Part shown: piece after piece, positions 53,785 through 60,719 of the stretch
Layout of the letters: the number at the start of each line of letters is the position of its first letter
Position numbering within the stretch: position 1 is the first letter of the stretch
Assembly: GCA_035758845.1 (NCBI GenBank)
Contig: DASTVZ010000140.1
Coordinates: 1 to 64,000 of the forward strand
Length of the DNA: 64,000 nt
DNA from: JALZOC01 sp035758845
GTDB taxonomy: Bacteria > Acidobacteriota > Vicinamibacteria > Vicinamibacterales > 2-12-FULL-66-21
Reading direction: 5' to 3'
Program-made: the position numbers and the translations under genes
The notes under the pieces: model-generated
What the model was told of the DNA's origin: nothing
Database searches by the model: none
The model's input: only the letters and a program-made list of their open reading frames with translations

Positions 53785-54459
53785 TTAGACCTTCAACTTC
53801 CCCGTATACACCGCCATTCCGACGACGGCATCCACGTTCATCGCATCGAGCTGGTCGATCTCCTCGCGCGTTGTGATGCCCCCTGCGGCGGTAAGTGCCC
53901 GGGTCGTCGTTTCCCGTAGTGCGCGGATGGTGCCTATGTCAGTGCCTTTCATCAGTCCCTCGAGATCGACGTGGGTGTAGAGGAACTCGCTGAAGAATGG
54001 TTCGAGCATCCGAATCGCGTCGGCGGGGCTGATGGTGAGGGATGTTCTCCAGCCGTTGATCACGACTTTGCCGCCTTTGGCGTCAACCGCGGCTATCAGC
54101 TGTTCGGGCCCGATGCGCTCTGAAAGATCCCTCGCAAAGTGGATGTTGACCAGGTTGCCGGTGAACAGGGACGAACCAAAAATCACCTTCTTTGCGCCGA
54201 GACCCAGGATCGCTTGCGCTCGTTCGGTCGTTCGGATCCCGCCGCCGACGCGACAGGGCAGGGCGGTGCAGATGCGAGCGACGAGCTGCTCGTTGCTGCC
54301 GGCGCCCTTTGCCGCGTCCAAATCGATCAACTGAACCTTCGGGTACGCGGCGAACTTCTGTATCCAGGCGTCCACGTCACTCGTCTCGACCGCAAGCCGC
54401 TCGCCCTGCACGAGTTGAACGATCTTTCCGCCTTGAAGGTCAATCGAGGGAATCAGCAT
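53785..54459 (-). CDS. hisA: HisA, ProFAR isomerase
   Basis: Amadori isomerisation of ProFAR to PRFAR, fourth step from PRPP in histidine synthesis. The 224-residue (beta-alpha)8 barrel starts MLIPSIDLQGGKIVQLVQGE with catalytic Asp7; the second catalytic Asp is in THVDLEGLMKGTD (about residue 152), and the phosphate-binding loops GGGIRT and AAGGITT are present. It is somewhat shorter than E. coli HisA. Last gene of the his operon, with its start overlapping the hisF stop by seven bases. Confidence 0.93.
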   Translation of the reverse strand: MLIPSIDLQGGKIVQLVQGERLAVETSDVDAWIQKFAAYPKVQLIDLDAAKGAGSNEQLVARICTALPCRVGGGIRTTERAQAILGLGAKKVIFGSSLFTGNLVNIHFARDLSERIGPEQLIAAVDAKGGKVVINGWRTSLTISPADAIRMLEPFFSEFLYTHVDLEGLMKGTDIGTIRALRETTTRALTAAGGITTREEIDQLDAMNVDAVVGMAVYTGKLKV

Positions 54460-55208
54460 CTGACCGGAATGCCTCCTTCTCTGAGGTGCTGTTTCAGCTC
54501 CGCGACCGCGTGCTCGGAGTAATGAAAGACCGATGCGGCGAGGGCGGCGTCGGCGCGGCCGACCTGGAAGACGCGGGTGAAATGATCGAACGTTCCTGCC
54601 CCTCCCGAGGCGATGACCGGAATCGAAACCGCGGTCGAGACAGCGGCCGTGAGTTCACAGTCGAATCCCGCTCGCGTTCCATCACGATCGATCGAGGTGA
54701 GAAGCACCTCACCCGCGCCGCGGCTCTCGGCCTCGACGGCCCACTCGACCGCGTCGCGCGGCGTCGGCGTGCTGCCGCTTCGCGAAAAAACCTGAAAGCG
54801 TCCATCGGCGCGTTTCGCGTCGATCGCGACAATGATCGCCTGACTGCCGTAACGGGCCGACAAACGAGTCAGCAGCGTTGGATCGGCAAGCGCGGCGCTG
54901 TTGACGCCAACCTTGTCCGCTCCGGCATCAATTGCGGCGGCCGCGTCCGCCTCAGTGCGGATTCCGCCGCCGACCGTCAACGGGATGAACAACTCGCTCG
55001 ATACTGCGCGGATGGTGGCTTCGAACGCGCGCCTCCCTTCGAGCGTCGCGGTCACGTCGAGAACCACGACCTCGTCGATGCCTTCCTGGTTGTAGCGCCT
55101 CGCAAGCGCCGCCGGATCGCCGGCGTTTCGAAGCCCCTCGAAGTTCACGCCTTTGACGACACACCCATTGCGAACGTCAAGGCAGGCGATCAATCTTTTT
55201 GACAGCAT
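54453..55208 (-). CDS. hisF: HisF, imidazole glycerol phosphate synthase cyclase subunit
   Basis: Uses ammonia from HisH to turn PRFAR into imidazole glycerol phosphate and AICAR. The 251-residue barrel begins with RLIACLDVRNGCVVKGVNFE, containing catalytic Asp11; the partner Asp lies in LTSIDRDGTRAGFD (about residue 178). Phosphate loops VGGGIRT and ASGGAGT are intact. Three bases separate it from hisH, and it overlaps hisA, so the synthase subunits are made together. AICAR links this step to purine synthesis. Confidence 0.95.
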   Translation of the reverse strand: MLSKRLIACLDVRNGCVVKGVNFEGLRNAGDPAALARRYNQEGIDEVVVLDVTATLEGRRAFEATIRAVSSELFIPLTVGGGIRTEADAAAAIDAGADKVGVNSAALADPTLLTRLSARYGSQAIIVAIDAKRADGRFQVFSRSGSTPTPRDAVEWAVEAESRGAGEVLLTSIDRDGTRAGFDCELTAAVSTAVSIPVIASGGAGTFDHFTRVFQVGRADAALAASVFHYSEHAVAELKQHLREGGIPVRC

Positions 55209-55211
55209 CGG

Positions 55212-55814
55212 TCAACGCTGGGTCGCCCGCACGAAGTTGCGCAGAATCCGAAGTCCCGGCTCGCTCGACTTCTCCGGATGAAACTGGACGCCGAAGATGT
55301 TGCCCGATTCGATTGCGGCAGCGAAGATGGCGCCATGCTCGCAGGTCGCCGCTGTCTCGCTCGTCACCGGGGCTGCGTAGGAATGCGTGAAGTAGACCTG
55401 GGCGTTCTCGGCTACGCCTTCGAGCAGCCATGACTTGCGAGGCACGCGAAGCGAGTTCCACCCGACGTGGGGAACCTTGATCCCGTCGTTCTGTGGCAGG
55501 CGAGAGCATGTGCCCTTGATGACGCCGAGTCCGGCGACCTCCGGCGCCTCGTCGCTGCCTTCGAACAGCCATTGCAGTCCAAGACAGATTCCGAGCAATG
55601 GTGCGCCGCTGCCGACGGCGATGCGAATGGCGTCCGTCCATGGTCCGTGCAGCGCCGCCGTTGCGGCAAAATTGCCGACGCCGGGAACGACAATGCCGCG
55701 TGACTTCTCGAGATCGCGCGGGGTGGTGGGGGTGTAAAGCTCCGCACCGACAGCCGCGAATCCCTTGCGCACCGACGTCAGGTTGCCGGCTCCGTAATCG
55801 ATCAATGCGATCAC
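55212..55814 (-). CDS. hisH: HisH, imidazole glycerol phosphate synthase glutaminase subunit
   Basis: Class I glutamine amidotransferase that supplies ammonia to HisF. The 200-residue protein shows the nucleophile Cys in GICLGLQWLFEGS (about residue 77) and the His-Glu pair in FGVQFHPEKSS (about 181-183). The oxyanion-region motif PGVGNFA is present. ATG 55814 overlaps the hisB stop as ATGA, so translation is coupled. Confidence 0.95.
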   Translation of the reverse strand: MIALIDYGAGNLTSVRKGFAAVGAELYTPTTPRDLEKSRGIVVPGVGNFAATAALHGPWTDAIRIAVGSGAPLLGICLGLQWLFEGSDEAPEVAGLGVIKGTCSRLPQNDGIKVPHVGWNSLRVPRKSWLLEGVAENAQVYFTHSYAAPVTSETAATCEHGAIFAAAIESGNIFGVQFHPEKSSEPGLRILRNFVRATQR

Positions 55815-56398
55815 AACAGTCCCTTTGTGCTGGGCAGCATCTTGGCAAGTCGCCGATCGCGCGCGCAGGCGACGCGAAGCGCGCGGGCAAACGCTTTGAA
55901 AACCGCTTCGACGTGGTGATGGCTCGAACGGCCGTAAAACACTTTGAGGTGCACGTTGGCGCGCGCCCCTTGGGCGAAACCTTCGAAAAAGTCGGTCACC
56001 AGTTCCGCTTGCAGATCGCCGACCCGCGCGACCTTGAGTTGCAAATCGACGACCGTGTGTATCCGCCCGCCGAGATCGATCGCAGCGACGGCGAGCGTTT
56101 CATCCATCGGCATGACGAAGTAGCCCGCTCGGTTGATTCCCCGCCGGTTTCCCAGCGCGGTCGACACCGCTTCACCAAGAGCAATGCCAATGTCTTCCAC
56201 GGTGTGATGCTGATCGACGTCGAGATCGCCGTCGGCGACGAGCTGCAAGTCGAATGCGCCATGTCGCGCCACAAGTTCGAGCATGTGATCGAGAAACCTG
56301 ATTCCCGAATGCACGTCGTAGCGCCCTTTGCCGTCGAGTGACAGCCGAAGCGCAATCCGGGTCTCGGTTGTCTTCCGGTTGATAATGGCTCTTCTCAT
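55811..56398 (-). CDS. hisB: HisB, imidazoleglycerol-phosphate dehydratase
   Basis: Dehydrates imidazole glycerol phosphate to imidazole acetol phosphate. The 195-residue protein is the single-domain form, without the phosphatase domain of E. coli HisB. Manganese-binding blocks DQHHTVEDIGIALGEA and SSHHHVEAVFKAFARAL are intact, plus SGIRFLDHMLELVARHG. The start ATG 56398 comes directly after the GC-rich repeat that separates hisB from hisC. A separate histidinol-phosphatase must exist outside the window. Confidence 0.95.
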   Translation of the reverse strand: MRRAIINRKTTETRIALRLSLDGKGRYDVHSGIRFLDHMLELVARHGAFDLQLVADGDLDVDQHHTVEDIGIALGEAVSTALGNRRGINRAGYFVMPMDETLAVAAIDLGGRIHTVVDLQLKVARVGDLQAELVTDFFEGFAQGARANVHLKVFYGRSSHHHVEAVFKAFARALRVACARDRRLAKMLPSTKGLL

Positions 56399-56576
56399 AT
56401 CGCTAGTCCGGAGGGCTTCGCCCCCGCGGACCCCCCACGCCGTTCCGCCTCCGCGCGAAGCGCTACGGCGAGACCTCGCCGGAGCCTTGGCGAAGGCGGG
56501 CGCTCGCGGGCGCCCCTACGCCCCGCTCCGCTCCGGCGGGCGCGCCCGTGGCGCGCCTTGAAGTTCTGAAACCAGT
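56399..56576. repeat. GC-rich interspersed repeat, copy D, between hisC and hisB
   Basis: Contains GGCTTCGCCCCCGCGGACCC (56414), an inner run of CGG/GCC motifs and a CGGCGGGCGCGCCCGTGGCG hairpin. It ends with TTCTGAAACCAGTTCATAAG (56564-56583), which matches the end repeats of the IS110-type element at 14 of 16 bases around GAAACCAGT. It breaks the otherwise overlapping his operon. Confidence 0.65.
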
Positions 56577-57608
56577 TCATAAGACAGCCTCGAGCGCCGC
56601 GAGAAATCGCCGTGTGTGCTCGACAACACCAGCGGTCACCCGCAGACAGCCCTCGCAGCCGGGCTCGTTGGAACGATCACGGACATGAACGCCCCGCGCA
56701 GCCAGCGCAGACGCGATCGCCGGGCCGCGTCCCTCAAATTTCGCGAGCACAAAGTTCGCGTCGCTCTTCCAATAGCGCACTCCGAGTCTTTGGAAGCCGG
56801 CGTAGAGCAGTTCCCTGGATTGCGCGACTTGATCGACGTACCAGTCGTAATAGTCGCGATCGCGAAACGCGGGCGGCAGCGCCGCCGCCGCGCACACATT
56901 GAGACCGTATGGCGGCGCAACCCTCCGGAGGGAAGCGATGGTGACCGGATCGCCAATCACTGCGCCGGCGCGAATCCCCGCGAGACCATATGCCTTCGCA
57001 AAGGTCCGCCCGACGATCACGTTTGCGTGTTGCCGAAGCAGGGAGTCGCCGATGAGCGTGCGCCCACCGAAGTCGGCATACGCTTCGTCGACGAACACGA
57101 TCGCCTGGCCCGCCGCTACGGCGACGCGCGCGATTGCCTCGCGCGGAATGCTTTGCCCGGTCGGGTTGTTGGGATTGGTCAGCCAGACGATTCGCGTCCG
57201 CCGCGTGACCGCATCGACCACGCGATCACTGGGGAAGGCGAAATCGTCGCCGAGCGGAACTTGAACGACGTGTCCGCCAAGCGCATCGGTGCACGCGGCA
57301 TACATGTCGAAGGCGGGCACGACGACGATGCCCTCTGTGTCTCCGGCGTTGGCACGCAGCGCTACCATTGAGGCGACGAGGATGCCTTCGTCCAGACCAT
57401 TTGTCAGAAGCAGCGAGTCCGCCGCAATATTCAGCCGTGCAGCGGTCGCCTCGATCACCGCGTCGTAATCGGGATACTCGGCAATCTGTTCCCGGGTCAG
57501 CGCGCGGATTGCCTCGATCACCGCTGGTGAGCATCCCGCGGTGTTTTCGTTCAAGTGGAGCCGCAGTCCGCTCACCGGAGTCGCGACGCGCTCGTACTCG
57601 TAAGTCAT
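56577..57608 (-). CDS. hisC: HisC, histidinol-phosphate aminotransferase
   Basis: Transfers the amino group of glutamate to imidazole acetol phosphate. The 343-residue PLP enzyme of fold type I shows LHLNENTAGCSPAVIEA near the N-terminus, the TNPNNPTGQ loop, the DEAYADFGG strand and the PLP Lys in RTFAKAYGLAGIRAG (about residue 215). Arg for the substrate phosphate is in GLAGIRAGA. The start overlaps the hisD stop by four bases. Its stop codon lies in the IS-like repeat at 56564-56583. Confidence 0.95.
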   Translation of the reverse strand: MTYEYERVATPVSGLRLHLNENTAGCSPAVIEAIRALTREQIAEYPDYDAVIEATAARLNIAADSLLLTNGLDEGILVASMVALRANAGDTEGIVVVPAFDMYAACTDALGGHVVQVPLGDDFAFPSDRVVDAVTRRTRIVWLTNPNNPTGQSIPREAIARVAVAAGQAIVFVDEAYADFGGRTLIGDSLLRQHANVIVGRTFAKAYGLAGIRAGAVIGDPVTIASLRRVAPPYGLNVCAAAALPPAFRDRDYYDWYVDQVAQSRELLYAGFQRLGVRYWKSDANFVLAKFEGRGPAIASALAARGVHVRDRSNEPGCEGCLRVTAGVVEHTRRFLAALEAVL

Positions 57609-58894
57609 CGTCCTGCTCCACGGCCGCTTTTCGGCGCAGTTTCGTTGTCGAGGCGAATCGCGACTGATGCCGCGTGCGCTGAGAGCCCTTCCGCGTTGGC
57701 GAGAGCGACGACGGCAGGACCGATGTTCCGCAGTCCTCTCGCCGTCACGTGTTGGACGGTCGTCACACGAACGAAGTCACTGGCGCTGAGGCCGCCGCGG
57801 GCACGGGCCGCGCCGTTCGTCGGCAGGACGTGATTCGAGCCGGTCGCGTAATCGCCCGACGCTTGCGCACTGTATTCGCCGACAAAGATCGTCCCCGCTC
57901 GTGTGATGCGAGATGCGACCTGGTCGGTGTCGCAGACCACATGTTCCGGAGCCATGCGGTTGCAGAGACCGATCGCCTCGGCGAGCGTCCAGGTGACGAT
58001 GACCCCACCGTTGAGGCGCATCGCGGTCTCTGCCGGTCCGTCCGAAGGCATCCGTGCCGCCAATTGCCGGGCAACGGCGTCAGCCAGGCGTCGTGACGGT
58101 GTCAGGAGAATCGCACGCGCGTCCGGATCGTGTTCGGCCTGCGCGATGAGATCGGCGGCAATCCATGACGGCCGGCCGGTCGACGAGACGACAACGATCT
58201 CGCTCGGTCCGGCATGGAAGTCGATCGCGCAATCGGCCGAGACGAGTGACTTTGCGGCGGCAACATATGCGTTGCCGGGTCCAACGATCTTATCGACGGC
58301 AGGAATGCGTTTGGTGCCGTAGGCGAGTGCTGCGATGGCATGCGCCCCCCCCAGTCGGAAGAGCCGCGACACGCCGGCAACTCGAGCGGCGTACATGATC
58401 GTCGCGTCCGGGCGAGGGCATACCGCAATCACTTCTTTTACGCCTGCGACCCTGGCAGGCGTCGCCGTCATCAGGAGTGATGATGGAAGCGGATACCTGC
58501 CGCCGGGCACGTAGCACCCGACGCGGTCCAGCGGAAGAACACGCTGTGAGATGTGGATGCCGTCAGATGGTCGAACCGACCAGGCCTGCGGCAACTGGCG
58601 CATCGCGACGCGACGAATGTTCGCCGCGGCAACGGAGATCGCGCGGCGGACGTCGCGCGGTAATCGATCGGCCGCCTCGATCATTTCGCCCGCTGTGACT
58701 TCGATCGGCTGCGTCAGCTTGTCGAAGCGTCGTGCGTAGTCGAAAAGCGCAGCATCGCCGCGGCGCCTGACGTCGTCCACGATCCGTGCAACCCTGCGCT
58801 GAGTTGCGGAGTTTTCACGGGTGCGTCGTTCCAGTAACTGGCGTACCTGCCGCTCGTTAGCCGACTCGATAATGCGAACCTGAAAAGCCATCAC
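57605..58894 (-). CDS. hisD: HisD, histidinol dehydrogenase
   Basis: Zinc enzyme that oxidises histidinol to histidine with two NAD. The 429-residue protein has the family blocks VGCYVPGGRYPLPSSLLMTA (residues about 130-150), VDKIVGPGNAYVAAAK, FHAGPSEIVVVSST and GDYATGSNHVLPTNGAA with the zinc and catalytic His/Asp residues (GPSE..., HDPDARAI..., PEHV). Start ATG 58894 overlaps the hisG stop as ATGA. Confidence 0.96.
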   Translation of the reverse strand: MMAFQVRIIESANERQVRQLLERRTRENSATQRRVARIVDDVRRRGDAALFDYARRFDKLTQPIEVTAGEMIEAADRLPRDVRRAISVAAANIRRVAMRQLPQAWSVRPSDGIHISQRVLPLDRVGCYVPGGRYPLPSSLLMTATPARVAGVKEVIAVCPRPDATIMYAARVAGVSRLFRLGGAHAIAALAYGTKRIPAVDKIVGPGNAYVAAAKSLVSADCAIDFHAGPSEIVVVSSTGRPSWIAADLIAQAEHDPDARAILLTPSRRLADAVARQLAARMPSDGPAETAMRLNGGVIVTWTLAEAIGLCNRMAPEHVVCDTDQVASRITRAGTIFVGEYSAQASGDYATGSNHVLPTNGAARARGGLSASDFVRVTTVQHVTARGLRNIGPAVVALANAEGLSAHAASVAIRLDNETAPKSGRGAGR

Positions 58895-59781
58895 ATCACA
58901 ATCTTGTTTAGTGGGTACTCGACGATGCCCTGCGCGCGAGCTGCCTTCAGGCGCGGAATGAGATCACGGACAGTCCGTTCCTCGATGATCGTGTTGATCG
59001 CCACCCAGTCGTTGTCACTCAGCGGGGAGATGGTTGGCCGCTGAAGCGCGGGAAGGAGTGCAAGGACTGCATCGAGATCAGCGCGTCGTGCGTTCAGCAT
59101 GATGCCGACCCGTCCTTGCGCTTCAATCGCCGCCTTCAGAAGGAGTGCAATGTTCTCGAGCTTGGTGCGCTTCCATGGATCCGACAGTGCGGCCGGATTG
59201 CCAATCAGTTGCGTGTTGGATTCCAGTACCGTGTCGATAATGCGCAGGCGATTGGCCCGAAGCGACGATCCAGTTTCGGTGACCTCGACGATCGCATCCG
59301 CCAGTCGCGGCGCCTTCACTTCGGTCGCGCCCCAGGAAAATTCCACGTTCACGGTGATTCCCTGCTGCGCAAAATAGGCCTGGGTGGCGCGCACGAGTTC
59401 GGTGGCAATCGTCGCTCCTTCGAGATCGCGGGCGCTGTGATACGGCGATTCTTCCGGAACGGCGAGCACCCACCGGACTTTTCCGAAACTCTGCTTGGCG
59501 TAAATGAGATCCGCGAGTGGCGTCACACCGCCCGCGCCGTCGTTGGCTGCGGCATGTTCCGCGATCCAGTCCTGCCCGGTCAGCCCGGCGTCGAGCACCC
59601 CGTCGGCGACATACCGAGCCATCTCCTGCGCGCGAATCAGCATGCAGTCGATCTCGGGATCGTCGATCGCTGGAAAATACGATCGCGCGCTCGCGTAAAT
59701 GTTGAAGCCCGCTCGCGCGAACAGCTGAATCGTCGCGTCCTGCAACGAGCCCTTAGGGATGCCGAGCTTTAGTGTTGGCAT
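58891..59781 (-). CDS. hisG: HisG, ATP phosphoribosyltransferase (long form)
   Basis: First enzyme of histidine synthesis, feedback-inhibited by histidine. The 296-residue length and the C-terminal regulatory ACT-like part (about 225-296) show the long homohexameric form, so no HisZ is needed. The PRPP site motif EVTETGSSLRANRLRIID and the N-terminal LKLGIPKGSLQDATIQLFAR are intact. ATG 59781 (MPTLKLGIPKG) is the family start; an upstream frame to 59910 is only translated heptamer array. Confidence 0.94.
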   Translation of the reverse strand: MPTLKLGIPKGSLQDATIQLFARAGFNIYASARSYFPAIDDPEIDCMLIRAQEMARYVADGVLDAGLTGQDWIAEHAAANDGAGGVTPLADLIYAKQSFGKVRWVLAVPEESPYHSARDLEGATIATELVRATQAYFAQQGITVNVEFSWGATEVKAPRLADAIVEVTETGSSLRANRLRIIDTVLESNTQLIGNPAALSDPWKRTKLENIALLLKAAIEAQGRVGIMLNARRADLDAVLALLPALQRPTISPLSDNDWVAINTIIEERTVRDLIPRLKAARAQGIVEYPLNKIVM

Positions 59782-59783
59782 TT

Positions 59784-60024
59784 TTCTTTTGTTTCTTACG
59801 CTGTCCGTTTTGAGGTTTGAGTTTTGGGTTTCTCGTTTTGGGTTGTGGTTATTCGTTTTCCGTTTGGTTTTCTGTTTTGGGTTCCAGATTCTTGCGGCAG
59901 CGGAACTCAAAGCTAGGAACCAAAACTACAAACCAAAACCACAAACCAAACCACAAAACCGAAACCCCGAACCAAAACCCAAAACGAAAAACCCAAAACG
60001 AAAAACCAAAAACCAAAAAACTAA
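59784..60024. repeat. Inverted heptamer array F1, GTTTTGG / CCAAAAC, between hisI and hisG
   Basis: Left arm (plus strand): GTTTTGA, GGTTTGA, GTTTTGG, GTTTCTC, GTTTTGG. Right arm: CCAAAAC, CCAAAAC, GAAAAAC, CCAAAAC, GAAAAAC, CAAAAAC. The arms are inverted around 59885 and could make a long hairpin in the his mRNA. It begins at the hisI stop (60023-60021). Confidence 0.8.
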
Positions 60025-60338
60025 CTAGTCTTCCACTCCCTAAAAAAACAAGTCCGTTCGCCGGTGTGACAGACGTTGCCATCGCCAAGCCTGGTGACGA
60101 GTAACAGAAGCGTGTCGTCGTCACAGTCAACGAGTATGCGATCGACTTTCAGCCGATTGCCGGACGTTTCCCCCTTCGTCCACAACTTATTGCGCGTGCG
60201 GCTGAAGAATGTTGCGAAGCCGGTCGCGACTGTCTGATCGAGCGCTTCCTGATTCATGAAGCCAACCATCAGCACTTCCCGCGTTGACGCGTCCTGAATA
60301 ACAGCCGGAACGAGTCCGTTCAATTTCGAAAAATCCAT
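60021..60338 (-). CDS. hisI: HisI, phosphoribosyl-AMP cyclohydrolase
   Basis: Opens the adenine ring of PR-AMP in step three. The 105-residue protein is the single-function form with no HisE pyrophosphohydrolase domain; hisE must be elsewhere. Metal ligands are in LVDCDDDTLLL and GNVCHTGERTCFF. Start ATG 60338 is preferred to GTG 60344 because GGAG lies five bases before it; that Shine-Dalgarno is at the edge of the GC-rich repeat copy E. First structural gene of the operon. Confidence 0.94.
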   Translation of the reverse strand: MDFSKLNGLVPAVIQDASTREVLMVGFMNQEALDQTVATGFATFFSRTRNKLWTKGETSGNRLKVDRILVDCDDDTLLLLVTRLGDGNVCHTGERTCFFREWKTS

Positions 60339-60346
60339 AATCACTC

Positions 60347-60560
60347 CGCGGGGCTTTGCCCCTCGGACTCCCCTACACCTTTCAGATGGGCGGGGTCCCC
60401 TGCACCCCGCCTGGCGGCCTTCACTACGCTGGCGCGTCGTCGCCAGCGCCGTTCCGGCCGCGGCAGACTGATCAAATGCCCGCTCCGCCTTGGCCGCCGT
60501 AGCCGCTGCGCGGCGGAGGCATCGCCCGTGGGCTCACCTCGCGCGTTCGTTCGCCGGTGC
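60347..60560. repeat. GC-rich interspersed repeat, copy E, in the his leader
   Basis: Opens GGCTTTGCCCCTCGGACTCC (60352), as in copy A, then GGGGTCCCCTGCACCCC and a long CG-rich tail with inner hairpins. It separates the attenuator terminator from hisI by about 210 bases. Confidence 0.65.
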
Positions 60561-60564
60561 GGAC

Positions 60565-60597
60565 AAAAAAAGCCCCGCTGAATGTCTCCAGCGAGGC
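60565..60597 (-). terminator. his attenuator: Rho-independent terminator
   Basis: Minus strand: stem GCCTCGCTG (60597-60589) with CAGCGGGGC (60580-60572), one G-U pair, loop GAGACATT, then seven U (60571-60565). The 5' arm can instead pair (about 10 bp with one bulge) with CCAGCGGGCC at 60662-60653, inside the leader peptide gene, giving an antiterminator. Confidence 0.85.
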
Positions 60598-60630
60598 CTG
60601 GTTAGCTGCGATGAGTGTGTCGAAATGTCG

Positions 60631-60708
60631 TCAGTGCATATGCAGCCCGGCCGGCCCGCTGGAGCAGGAATGATGATGGTGCCGGTGGACGTGCTGCGCG
60701 CGGAACAT
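60631..60708 (-). CDS. hisL: His operon leader peptide
   Basis: A 25-residue peptide, MFRAQHVHRHHHHSCSSGPA followed by GLHMH and a TGA stop. Eight His codons are present, four in a row (residues 10-13). GAGAGC lies before ATG 60708. When charged His-tRNA is low the ribosome should stall at the His run, freeing CCAGCGGGCC (codons 16-19) to form the antiterminator; when it is high, the ribosome covers that segment and the terminator at 60565 forms. Only 11 bases separate it from the ggt stop, so its promoter must lie inside ggt or the transcript comes through ggt. The gene is too short to be found by usual length cut-offs. Confidence 0.9.
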   Translation of the reverse strand: MFRAQHVHRHHHHSCSSGPAGLHMH

Positions 60709-60719
60709 TGCTCTCAAGC

